Of a DNA stretch of 64,000 bases, positions 1 to 7,837 are shown in pieces (the stretch's first letter is position 1; every line of letters begins with the position of its first letter). The translations under genes were made by a program, and so were the position numbers. The DNA comes from Herbaspirillum huttiense (GTDB lineage Bacteria; Pseudomonadota; Gammaproteobacteria; Burkholderiales; Burkholderiaceae_D), in NCBI RefSeq assembly GCF_004367745.1, contig NZ_CP037993.1, positions 3,906,001-3,970,000 on the forward strand, given 5' to 3'. The notes under the pieces were generated by a model that saw only the letters and a list, made by a program, of their open reading frames with translations, did no database searches and was not told the DNA's origin.

Positions 1-651
1 CTGGCGCTGGTAGCCGGTATCGCCGTGGGCATGCTGGTCGAAGGCATGATCGTTCGCCGCCTGTACAAGCGGCCGCTGGACGCCATCCTGGCGACATGGG
101 GACTGAGCATCGTGATTGGCCAACTGATCGTGATGGCCTTCGGTCGCGAGGTGCAGTTCGTCAACGCACCGCTGACCGGGACCTGGAACATCCTCGGCGT
201 CGACTACTCCGCCTACCGCCTGTTGCTGGTGCCGCTGGCGCTGGGCATCTGCCTGCTGCTCACGGCGCTGCTCAACGGTACGGATTTCGGCGTGCGTACC
301 CGCGCAGTGATCATGAATGAGGAACTGGCCAGCAGCCTGGGCATCCATTCCGGCCGCGTACGTTTCGTCACCTTCAGCCTGGGTGCCGGACTGGGCACAC
401 TGGCCGGCGCGATGATCACGCCGCTCTCCAGCGTCGACCCCAATATGGGACTGCCCTGGCTGATCAGTGCCTTCATGCTGGTGATGATCTCCGGCCACTC
501 CATCCTGAGCCTGCTGCTGGCCTGCATGGTATTCGGTGCTGCGCAGGTGCTGGTCAGCACCTACGCCAATCCTGTGCTCGGCGGTCTCACCATCGCCGTC
601 CTCGCTGCAGTGACCTTGCGTATCCGACCGAAGGGGCTGGCCCGTGCGTAA
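1..651 (+). CDS. LivH-type ABC transporter permease, 5' end cut by the window
   Basis: Inner-membrane permease of a branched-chain amino acid or amide ABC importer (LivH/UrtB class). The reading frame is open from base 1, so the start codon lies outside the window; a GTG at 25 is internal. The visible 216 residues are almost entirely hydrophobic helices. They include a cytoplasmic loop with the EELASSLGI segment, which matches the EAA-like coupling region of LivH proteins (ASSLGI instead of the usual A..LGI form). The stop overlaps the next gene's GTG start by 8 bases, so the two are translationally coupled. Substrate: the operon also carries asparaginase and AmiC/AmiR, which points to an amide or amidated amino acid rather than leucine; this is inference. 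Confidence 0.9.
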   Translation: MALVAGIAVGMLVEGMIVRRLYKRPLDAILATWGLSIVIGQLIVMAFGREVQFVNAPLTGTWNILGVDYSAYRLLLVPLALGICLLLTALLNGTDFGVRTRAVIMNEELASSLGIHSGRVRFVTFSLGAGLGTLAGAMITPLSSVDPNMGLPWLISAFMLVMISGHSILSLLLACMVFGAAQVLVSTYANPVLGGLTIAVLAAVTLRIRPKGLARA

Positions 652-2455
652 CTCCTCTCATTCTTCCGCCGCACCTTCCTCACGGGCAGGTGCCGCACGC
701 GTACGCCATTCTCTGCGCAGCGTCTTGCTGTTCGTCGGTGTGGGCCTGCTGTTGCTGGCTGCCGGGCCGTGGATCTTCGACACCTACCTGCAAAACATCC
801 TCATCAAGGCCTATTTCATGGCCATCGTTGCGATGACCGTCGATATTCTGTGGGGCTATACCGGCTACCTCACGTTCGGCCAGTCGGCTTTTTTCGGAAT
901 CGGTGCCTATGCCGCCGGACTGGTGTTCACGCATGGCGGCTTCAGCCCTGTCACGGTCATGCTGGCAATCGGCACCACCATCGCCGCCGCAGCAGCGGTG
1001 GCGGCGCTGGCCGGATGGCTGTCGTTCTATCGCGGTGCGTCGCCGTTCTTCGCCACCGTGATTTCGCTGGTGTTGCCCATCGTGCTGACCCAGCTGCTGC
1101 TGTCGGGTGGCAGCTGGACCGGCTCCAGTTCCGGGCTGACCGGTTATGACAGCTTCGATTTTTCCCTCGACGCCTGGTATTGGATCTCGGGCGGCATGCT
1201 GGCAGTGGCTGCGCTGGCCGGCTGCTTGCTGGTGCGCTCCGATGCCGGCCGCCTGCTCGCCGCCATCCGCGACAATGAGCAGCGCTGCAGCTATCTGGGC
1301 ATCAACACCTCGCTGGTGAAAATTACGCTGCTGGTGGCCATGGCAGTACTGGCCGGTCTGGCCGGATTCGGCTACGGCGCTTTCAGTGGCGTGGTCGCAC
1401 CCGAGCTGGCCGGCTTCGCGCTGGGCACGGAATTCATCATCTGGGTCGCGCTGGGCGGGCGCGGCAGCCTGTGGGGACCACTGATCGGTGCCGTATTGAT
1501 CAACGTTGCCACCGCCTATCTCAGCAGCAGCATGCCCTTTGCCTGGCAATTGATCCTGGGCGCAGCGTTCATCCTGGTGATCGTACTGCTGCCCCAGGGC
1601 CTGGTGCCGCTGCTGTTGCGCCCCCTTGGCCTGGGCCGCGCAAGCGCGCATCAGCCGGGCCTGGAAGAATGTGCCGGCGTGACCGGCGGCGATGCGCAGG
1701 CGGAGGCGATCCGCATGCAGGGAGTGGCCCGCCACTTCGGCCCGCTGAAGGTGCTGCGCGGCATCGACTTCGCCGCCCGTGCCGGCGAGCTGGTCGGGCT
1801 GATTGGTCCCAATGGAGCCGGCAAGACTACGCTGATGCGCTGCATGAGCGATGGTGCCGAGCGCAGCGCCGGCAGCATCGCGCTGTGCGGCAGCGACATC
1901 GGCCAATTGCCGCCGGAGGACTGCGTCAGCCTCGGGCTGGGACGCAAGTTCCAGAACGCCAATATCTTCGACACACTGACCGTGGCGCAATGCCTGCGCA
2001 TCGCCCGTGCGCGGCTTGAACGGCCGGCCCTGTTCCGGCGTGCGGACGTGCTGCATCTCCCCCCTTATGCCTTGCACGTGATGCGCGCCACCGGTCTGGA
2101 TGAGAAACTCGACAGCGTCGCCGGGGATCTCTCCCACGGCCAGCAGCAGGCGCTGGAACTGGCCATGGTGTTGGCGCTGGAGCCCCGTGTGGTGCTGCTG
2201 GATGAACCTACCGCCGGGCTCACCAAGGCCGAGCGTACGCAGATCGGCGGGGTACTGTCTTCGCTCGCGCTCAAGTACCGGCTGTGCTGCCTGCTGGTGG
2301 AGCATGATCTTGATTTCGTGCAGCAGATCGCCACCCGCATCGTAGTGCTGCATCAAGGTGCGATCGCCATGGAAGGCAGTTTCGATGAGGTGGTCAATTC
2401 GGAACTGGTCAACACCATTTATTCAGGCAGTACCCACGCAACGGAGGCGCAATGA
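644..2455 (+). CDS. Fused LivM permease-LivG ATPase of a branched-chain amino acid/amide-type ABC importer
   Basis: One 603-residue chain joins what are usually two proteins. Residues 1-330 are a LivM-like permease with about nine hydrophobic helices and the coupling segment around RDNEQRCSYLGI. Residues 350-603 are a LivG-like ATPase with Walker A GPNGAGKTT (388-396), the ABC signature LSHGQ (496-500) and Walker B VVLLDEP (516-522). The start is GTG at 644, inside the end of the upstream permease gene, and the stop overlaps livF by 4 bases. LivM-LivG fusions occur in some proteobacterial transporters of this family. I see no frameshift or stop that would suggest two genes read as one. The linker between the halves is short and Gly/Glu-rich. 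Confidence 0.93.
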   Translation: MRNSSHSSAAPSSRAGAARVRHSLRSVLLFVGVGLLLLAAGPWIFDTYLQNILIKAYFMAIVAMTVDILWGYTGYLTFGQSAFFGIGAYAAGLVFTHGGFSPVTVMLAIGTTIAAAAAVAALAGWLSFYRGASPFFATVISLVLPIVLTQLLLSGGSWTGSSSGLTGYDSFDFSLDAWYWISGGMLAVAALAGCLLVRSDAGRLLAAIRDNEQRCSYLGINTSLVKITLLVAMAVLAGLAGFGYGAFSGVVAPELAGFALGTEFIIWVALGGRGSLWGPLIGAVLINVATAYLSSSMPFAWQLILGAAFILVIVLLPQGLVPLLLRPLGLGRASAHQPGLEECAGVTGGDAQAEAIRMQGVARHFGPLKVLRGIDFAARAGELVGLIGPNGAGKTTLMRCMSDGAERSAGSIALCGSDIGQLPPEDCVSLGLGRKFQNANIFDTLTVAQCLRIARARLERPALFRRADVLHLPPYALHVMRATGLDEKLDSVAGDLSHGQQQALELAMVLALEPRVVLLDEPTAGLTKAERTQIGGVLSSLALKYRLCCLLVEHDLDFVQQIATRIVVLHQGAIAMEGSFDEVVNSELVNTIYSGSTHATEAQ

Positions 2456-3159
2456 GATCATCGGCACTGGTGTTGGACGGCATTACCAGCGGCTATCGTG
2501 CGTCGGTCGTGCTGCGCGGCGTGTCGCTGGACATCGCGCAAGGCGAGGCCGTAGCCCTGCTGGGCAAGAATGGCATGGGCAAGAGCACGCTGCTCAAGAC
2601 CATCATGGGCTACCTCGGCAAGCAGGGCGGTGCGATCCACCTGCACGGGCGCAACATCACGCACCTGGCACCGCACCGCATCGCCCGCCAGGGGGTGGCC
2701 TATGCGGCACAGGAGAACGCCCTCTTCGCCGAACTGAGCATCGGCGACAACCTGCGCCTGGGGCTGGCGCAGCCGGCGTTGTTCGAAGAGCGCTTCGCTG
2801 CCGTCGAACCCCTGTTCCCGGTGTTTCGCAGCCGGCTGCAGCAATACGCCGGCACCCTCTCCGGCGGTGAGCAGAAGATGCTGTTGCTGGCACGCGCCCT
2901 GATGATGCGGCCCTCGGTGATCCTGCTGGACGAGATCACCGAAGGCTTGCAGCCCTCGGTCATCGACCGCCTGGCCAACGCGCTGCAGGAGGAGCGCAGG
3001 CAGCACGGCACCACGCTGCTGCTGGTTGAACAGAACGTGCCCTTCGCGCTGCAAGTGGCGGACCGCTACCTCATCATCAAGCAGGGCGAGCTGGTCGAGG
3101 AGGGCCCCGCCAAGCGCGACGGCGCGGCAGAACTTGTCTTCGGGCACTTGCGCGTATGA
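2452..3159 (+). CDS. LivF-type ABC transporter ATP-binding protein
   Basis: Second ATPase of the importer, 235 residues, the usual LivF length. Walker A GKNGMGKST is at about 38-46, the signature LSGGEQ at about 136-141, and Walker B VILLDEITEGL follows it. It pairs with the LivG half of the upstream fusion to power the LivH/LivM membrane pair. ATG overlaps the upstream stop in an ATGA arrangement, so expression is coupled. The LivF hallmark 'E-GLQPS' after Walker B is present (EITEGLQPSV). Confidence 0.94.
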   Translation: MRSSALVLDGITSGYRASVVLRGVSLDIAQGEAVALLGKNGMGKSTLLKTIMGYLGKQGGAIHLHGRNITHLAPHRIARQGVAYAAQENALFAELSIGDNLRLGLAQPALFEERFAAVEPLFPVFRSRLQQYAGTLSGGEQKMLLLARALMMRPSVILLDEITEGLQPSVIDRLANALQEERRQHGTTLLLVEQNVPFALQVADRYLIIKQGELVEEGPAKRDGAAELVFGHLRV

Positions 3160-3282
3160 CGTGGGCATGGGTTGCGCCGCTTGTCCCGGCACCGGCTCTG
3201 TGACGATAATCGGTGCGATCCCCCATCCCGCGTGCCGGGCCGCTGCGGCCGCGGGCATATTTCTTGCCAACCATTCGATGCC

Positions 3283-4284
3283 ATGATGAGTTCAGCCCAA
3301 TCCAACCTGCCCCTCTGCGTTTACATCTCCACCGGTGGCACCATTGCCATGAAAATCGACCCGGTCCGAAAGGCGCCGGTGCCCGCCCTCTCGGGCGATG
3401 AGCTGCTGGCCACCGTGCCCGGCATCCGCGCCATCGCGCAGCTGGAGGTCGTCAATCTCTTCAACGTACCGTCCGGCTATATGGATCCGCCACGCTGGAT
3501 CGCCCTGCAGCAGGCTGCCGCAGCCGCGCTGGAGCGCCCGGAAGTGGACGGCGTGATCGTCTCCCACGGCACGGATACGCTGGAAGAAACCGCGTGGTTC
3601 CTTGACCTGACTCTGGCCAGCGACAAGCCGCTAGTGCTGATCGGTGCGCAGCGCAATGCCTCCAGCCCGGATTTCGACGGACCGCGCAATCTGCTCAACG
3701 CAGCGCGTGTGTGCGCCAGCGCGCAAGCGCACGGCCTGGGCGCGATGATTGCGATGAACAACCAGATCAACGCCGCCCGCGATGTCAGCAAGACCCATAC
3801 TGCCGACGTCGAAAGCTTCAAGTCCGGTGATTTCGGCGTGCTGGGGGTAGCCGATGAAGATCGCGTGGTTTTCGCGCGCCGGCCGATGCGCCGCCAGCAT
3901 CTGCCCTTGCTCGGCGGTACTTTGCCACGGGTCGAGATCATCCCCGTGTTCGGCGGAGCCAGCGGTGACTTGCTGCGCGCTGCGGTGACGCTGGGCGCAA
4001 GCGGGATCGTGATCCAGGCGCTCGGCTGCGGCAACGTGAATGCCGACATGTACGAGGCAATCCGGCACGCCACCGGACAGGGCATCCCGGTGGTGATCTC
4101 CACCCGTGTGCCCCATGGCCGCGTATCGCCGTCCTACGGTTTCGACGGAGGCGGTGCTACCCTCAAGGCTGTCGGCGCAGTCTTCGCCGATGACCTGAGT
4201 CCGCAGAAAGCCCGTATCCTGCTGATGCTGGCCCTGCAATCCACGCAAGACACGGACCGCTTGCAGGCGCTGTTCGACCGATAA
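3283..4284 (+). CDS. L-asparaginase (asparaginase/glutaminase family)
   Basis: Hydrolyses L-asparagine, possibly glutamine, to the acid and ammonia. It has both catalytic threonine motifs of the family: TGGTIA near residue 17 and SHGTDTLEE near 94, the second giving the Thr and Asp of the catalytic site. The frame is open back to 3172, but the ATG pair at 3283/3286 places the family N-terminus (VYISTGGTIA) correctly. That start gives 334 residues, typical for the family. There is no signal peptide, so it is predicted cytoplasmic, like a type I enzyme. It sits 123 bases after livF and 9 bases before the AmiC gene, in the position where classical ami operons carry an aliphatic amidase. This makes it the probable catabolic enzyme of the operon. 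Confidence 0.92.
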   Translation: MMSSAQSNLPLCVYISTGGTIAMKIDPVRKAPVPALSGDELLATVPGIRAIAQLEVVNLFNVPSGYMDPPRWIALQQAAAAALERPEVDGVIVSHGTDTLEETAWFLDLTLASDKPLVLIGAQRNASSPDFDGPRNLLNAARVCASAQAHGLGAMIAMNNQINAARDVSKTHTADVESFKSGDFGVLGVADEDRVVFARRPMRRQHLPLLGGTLPRVEIIPVFGGASGDLLRAAVTLGASGIVIQALGCGNVNADMYEAIRHATGQGIPVVISTRVPHGRVSPSYGFDGGGATLKAVGAVFADDLSPQKARILLMLALQSTQDTDRLQALFDR

Positions 4285-4293
4285 GGACCGACC

Positions 4294-5454
4294 ATGAATA
4301 CCACTTCATCTCAGGATACGCGCGTGCGACAGGAAGATGGCTGGCGCATTGGCGTGCTGTTTTCTCGGTCGGGCGCAACCGGGGTCACGGAATCTGAACA
4401 CTTTTTCGGGACCGCGCTGGCGATCGAAGAGATCAACCAGCTCGGTGGTGTGCTCGGCCGGCCCTTGGTGCCGGTGGCCTACGACCCCAAGGGCGACATC
4501 ACGGAATATCGCAAGCTGGTCACGCGCCTGCTGCTGGAGGACGAGATCAACGTGGTATTCGGCTGCTCGCGCTCATCCAGCCGCAAGGCGGTGCTGCCGG
4601 TCATCGAACGCAACAACGCACTGCTGTGGTACTGCTCCTTCTATGAGGGTTTCGAGTATTCACCCAACGTGATCTATACCGGTGCCGTCCCGAACCAGAA
4701 CAGCGTGCAGCTGGCCGCCTACCTGATGCAGAACAAGCGCACCCGCTTCTTCCTGGTAGGTACCGACTACATCTATCCGCGCGAATCCAATCGCGTCATG
4801 CGCGACATGGTGGAGCAGCATGGTGGCGAGATCCTCGATGAAATCTACCTGCCGCTGGAAGCCGGCCGGGGCGAACTGGAAGAGGTGCTGACCGACATCA
4901 AGGCGGCCCAGCCCGACGTGGTGTTTTCGACGCTGGTGGGACAATCGGCGCGGCTGTTTTACCAGCTTTATCCCGAGTTCGGATTCGATCCGACGACCAC
5001 ACCGATCGCCAGCCTCTCGATGGCGGAGGAAGAGATCCGCCTGATCGGTGCCCGGCACTGCGCGGGCCACATCACAGCCGCGACCTATTTCGGTTCGCTG
5101 GACAATGAGAGCAACCGGCATTTCCTCGCCCTCTGGCGCAAGCGTTTCGGCGACCGGCCCACCAGCACCTGGTCGGAGATGGCTTATGCCCAGGTCCACC
5201 TGTTTGCGCGCGCCCTGCAGCGCGCAGGCAGCCTGGACCGGCGCAAGCTGGTGGAGGCCACTCATACGGTGTCATTCGATTCGCCTGAAGGGCGCATCAG
5301 TGTCGACGCAGACAACAATCATTGCGCCCTTACCCCGCGCATTGGCATCTGCCGTAGCGACGGACAGTTCGACATCGCCTGGGAAGCGTCGGAGCCCGTC
5401 AAGCCGGACCCCTATCTTTCCACTTTCGGCTTTTCCGGTTTCTGGTTGAGGTAA
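4294..5454 (+). CDS. amiC: AmiC-like amide-binding negative regulator
   Basis: Cytoplasmic ligand sensor built on the periplasmic-binding-protein (type 1) fold. In Pseudomonas, AmiC binds AmiR and silences it until a small amide is bound. The 386-residue length equals that of AmiC. Diagnostic stretches are visible: LFSRSG at the N-terminus, SRKAVLPVIERNNALLWY, FEYSPNVIYTG, PNQNSVQLAAYL and YIYPRESNRVMR. No signal peptide is present, which separates it from transport binding proteins. It lies 4 bases upstream of the amiR gene, and tight coupling fits a protein that must titrate its partner. The effector cannot be read from sequence; asparagine, glutamine or another amide are candidates. Confidence 0.93.
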   Translation: MNTTSSQDTRVRQEDGWRIGVLFSRSGATGVTESEHFFGTALAIEEINQLGGVLGRPLVPVAYDPKGDITEYRKLVTRLLLEDEINVVFGCSRSSSRKAVLPVIERNNALLWYCSFYEGFEYSPNVIYTGAVPNQNSVQLAAYLMQNKRTRFFLVGTDYIYPRESNRVMRDMVEQHGGEILDEIYLPLEAGRGELEEVLTDIKAAQPDVVFSTLVGQSARLFYQLYPEFGFDPTTTPIASLSMAEEEIRLIGARHCAGHITAATYFGSLDNESNRHFLALWRKRFGDRPTSTWSEMAYAQVHLFARALQRAGSLDRRKLVEATHTVSFDSPEGRISVDADNNHCALTPRIGICRSDGQFDIAWEASEPVKPDPYLSTFGFSGFWLR

Positions 5455-5458
5455 GGTC

Positions 5459-6100
5459 ATGGGACAAAGCCTTCGCCGACTTTACGAGGACCTGCGCAGT
5501 ATCTGCGTAGCCGTCGTCTATCCGCCCGGAGAAGACCGGGACGTAGTGATCCAGCAGTTGCAGCGCATCGGCTGCCGGCTGCGCGTGATCTGGCCCAGTC
5601 CAACGGAGCCGCCGACCGGAGCCGACGTCATTTTCTTCCAGATATCGCAGGAGCTCGAAGGACGCAGCGGATGGAATGCCAGCGCCGTGGATGCGGCCCT
5701 GGTCGCCTTGTCCGACTATGAAAGCCCGACCACCTTGAAGCTGTTGCTGGACACCAAGGCACACGGTGTGCTGACACGTCCGTTCCGCTCGCAAGGCATC
5801 CTGAGTACGCTGGTGCTGGCGCGCTCTTCACAGGGTTTTCAACAACGGCAGCAGGCCAAGATAGACAAGCTCGAATCGACCATCAAGTCACGCCGGCAGA
5901 TCGAGAAGGCGATTCGAGTGCTGGTTGAATACCAGAAGCACAGCGAAGAAAGCGCTTACCAATTCATGAGGGAGCGTGCCACTGGCCTGCGAGTGACTGT
6001 CGCGGAAGTAGCAACGATGCTGTTGGAAACCCAGGATGCGATGGAGAAACTGGGTTTCCTTGCAGCGGGAAAGGGGAAGAACCCCGGTGACGGGGTATAA
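5459..6100 (+). CDS. amiR: AmiR-like ANTAR transcription antiterminator
   Basis: RNA-binding antiterminator of 213 residues. The N-terminal half is a degenerate receiver (pseudo-receiver) fold without a clear phosphoacceptor pattern. The middle is a helical region, and residues 130-200 form the three-helix ANTAR domain (KIDKLESTIKSRRQIEKA through VAEVATMLLE). In the AmiC/AmiR paradigm, ligand-free AmiC holds AmiR inactive. Released AmiR binds a leader RNA and stops a terminator forming upstream of the operon. That leader would lie upstream of this window. The ATG at 5459 follows a GAGGTAAGG purine run that overlaps the amiC stop. The last gene in the operon. Confidence 0.92.
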   Translation: MGQSLRRLYEDLRSICVAVVYPPGEDRDVVIQQLQRIGCRLRVIWPSPTEPPTGADVIFFQISQELEGRSGWNASAVDAALVALSDYESPTTLKLLLDTKAHGVLTRPFRSQGILSTLVLARSSQGFQQRQQAKIDKLESTIKSRRQIEKAIRVLVEYQKHSEESAYQFMRERATGLRVTVAEVATMLLETQDAMEKLGFLAAGKGKNPGDGV

Positions 6101-6168
6101 CGATGACACTCCTGTAGTGCGATGAACAGACGGCGTTCAAGCAGGTGAAACGTTCGTCCGTTCTTCGC

Positions 6169-6219
6169 CGGAGGGAGAGTTTTTCTTGCTTGAGAATCTC
6201 AACCCACCCACTCCCTCCG
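6169..6219. repeat. Inverted repeat CGGAGGGAG / CTCCCTCCG after amiR
   Basis: Nine-base arms at 6169-6177 and 6211-6219 are perfect reverse complements, separated by 33 bases. A T-rich stretch (GTTTTTCTTGCTTGAG) lies in the loop rather than after the second arm, so it is not a standard intrinsic terminator on the plus strand. It lies between amiR and the two tiny ORFs and could be a processed or regulatory RNA structure. Confidence 0.5.
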
Positions 6220-6345
6220 CGCGTTGCTGAACGCCCCCATTTCAACTGAAACACGTCTCCGCTCCGCTGAAATCCGGTTGAAACCCCCGAGGATCAAGCT
6301 TCACCCATACCAGCCGCACCGATCCTCACCCAACCGGAGAACACC

Positions 6346-6498
6346 ATGCGCATCCACGCTACCTGCCTCGTCGCTGCCCTCATGTCCCTTGCTGCTGCCG
6401 GCAATGCCGCTGCCACCACCATCTGCCGCTATCGTGCCGACGACGGCCACTGGTTCATGCACATGCTGGAAGCGCTGGCCAACATCACTTACTGCTGA
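6346..6498 (+). CDS. Possible 50-residue exported peptide
   Basis: Short ORF with the sequence logic of a secreted peptide: a basic start (MRIH), a hydrophobic core (LVAALMSLAAAG), an AlaXAla-type cleavage region (NAAA) and then about 27 mature residues. The predicted mature part is CRYRADDGHWFMHMLEAL-like and carries two cysteines, one near its start and one as the last residue. A GGAG Shine-Dalgarno sits 6 bases before the ATG. I do not recognise the family. No homologue was searched, so coding status rests on the ribosome binding site and the signal-peptide pattern. Confidence 0.45.
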   Translation: MRIHATCLVAALMSLAAAGNAAATTICRYRADDGHWFMHMLEALANITYC

Positions 6499-6529
6499 GT
6501 CTCGCAGTCACCCTCACCGGAGCAATCAC

Positions 6530-6616
6530 ATGGACTACTTCATCCACTCTGCGTTCGACCTGATCTGCTCGGACGTGCCAACCATCGTCGCTGGCTTGTT
6601 CGTGAAAGTGATTTGA
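6530..6616 (+). CDS. Possible 28-residue small ORF
   Basis: A 28-codon ORF (begins MDYFIHSAFDLIC, ends FVKVI) follows the exported-peptide ORF by 31 bases. It has the same arrangement: a CCGGAG run ends 7 bases before the ATG. The peptide is mostly hydrophobic with acidic residues in the middle, so it could be a small membrane-associated peptide. A longer frame opens upstream at 6224, but that extension has no ribosome binding site and reads as low-quality sequence. Function unknown. Confidence 0.35.
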   Translation: MDYFIHSAFDLICSDVPTIVAGLFVKVI

Positions 6617-6685
6617 CGTCCTGCGCTACTGAGCCATTCTGGCCGGATGCGGAAGCCGACGCGCTGGCAGCCCCCGACGCCATTT

Positions 6686-7732
6686 TCAATGCTGAACTTC
6701 CACATCCCGCACCAGCCTGATCCCCACCAGCGTATAGCGCGTACTGACGGTATTCCAGTTCCGGAAGGCACACCGCGCATACAGTGACCAGGTATGCCTC
6801 GAGCCACCGCGCCGCACCTTGGTTTCACCGCTGGCCGGCCCGCGCGGGTCGGCCAGCGGTGAACGCGCATAGGTCTCTTCGCCATACCAGTCGGCGGTCC
6901 ATTCCCAGGCATTGCCTACCATGTCATAGAGCCCGAAGGCATTCGCGGGGAAACTACCCACCGGCGAGGTGAAGGCGAAGCCGTCGTGACTCTTCAGCGC
7001 GCGACCGGCCATGCGTGGCCAGTAGGGAGCAGCGTCGGCATCAAAGGTGTTGGCGATCTGACTCAGGCCCTCCGGATCATCGCCATTGGGATAGCGCGTC
7101 GTCGTCCCCGCGCGGCAAGCGTATTCCCATTCGGCTTCGGTCGGCAGACGATAGTGCGCGTGCTCTTTCTCACTGAGCCAGGCTGCAAGGGCTGATGCAT
7201 CATTCCAGGTGACGTTGAGTACCGGATGATCATCGGCCTGGGGGAAGCCGGGGTTTTTCCAGCTGTATTGCGGGCTGCGGCCTTCGAATGCGTCTTTGCG
7301 TTCGGTTTTCTCAGGATCGTAATGCGGGTTGTAGCCGTAACCGCCAGTCTGATCGCGAATGGATTCCGGGGTATAGCCCGACTCGGCTACGAATTTCGCG
7401 AACTGGGCCACGGTGACCAGATGCTTCCCGAGATAGAACGGATGGGTGATCAGCACCTTGTGCCGCGGCCGTTCATCGTCGAGATCGCGCAGCCGCCGCT
7501 CCTCATAATCCGGATAGGCCTGCTTCAGCGCGGCCAGCGACTCCTCGGTTCCCATCCAGAATTCGCCCGCCGGGATCAGCACCATCTGCATGCCAATGGA
7601 GTTTTCCATCGTCACAGGCGGTTGATTTTTTTCCTCTGCAGAGGCGAACAGGCATGTCGACCAAAGCAACATCGCCGTCCATCTGATGAATCGGTGTTTC
7701 AAGGTCCCCCCCCTTGTATCCGCAGTTGTCAT
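6686..7732 (-). CDS. Exported formylglycine-generating-enzyme (SUMF1) domain protein
   Basis: A 348-residue protein with an N-terminal export signal and one SUMF1/FGE-fold domain (about 40-345). Family marks are IGMQMVLIPAGEFWMG, PVLNVTWNDASALAAWL, YRLPTEAEWEYACRAGT, NAFGLYDMVGNAWEW and RRGGSRHTWSLYARCAFRN. True formylglycine-generating enzymes carry two cysteines near the last motif; here only the later one remains (ARCAFR). Sulfatase activation is therefore unlikely, and a binding or structural role is more probable. The ATG at 7732 lacks a ribosome binding site. A TTG at 7702, just after a run of eight G, gives MKHRFIRW plus a clean signal peptide and is a good alternative start. Function not known. 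Confidence 0.85.
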   Translation of the reverse strand: MTTADTRGGTLKHRFIRWTAMLLWSTCLFASAEEKNQPPVTMENSIGMQMVLIPAGEFWMGTEESLAALKQAYPDYEERRLRDLDDERPRHKVLITHPFYLGKHLVTVAQFAKFVAESGYTPESIRDQTGGYGYNPHYDPEKTERKDAFEGRSPQYSWKNPGFPQADDHPVLNVTWNDASALAAWLSEKEHAHYRLPTEAEWEYACRAGTTTRYPNGDDPEGLSQIANTFDADAAPYWPRMAGRALKSHDGFAFTSPVGSFPANAFGLYDMVGNAWEWTADWYGEETYARSPLADPRGPASGETKVRRGGSRHTWSLYARCAFRNWNTVSTRYTLVGIRLVRDVEVQH

Positions 7733-7837
7733 CCTCGTTGAAACTCAAACACCAAGTACAAGGCCTGTCCGATCACGGATAGCGCCCAGAACAAAACGGC
7801 AACCCCAAGCCATTGCATTCACCTGCTGGACGGGAGA

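Noticed and set aside
6224..6529. Upstream extension of the 28-codon ORF
   Set aside because: Ser/Pro/Thr-rich sequence without a ribosome site; the ATG at 6530 has one.
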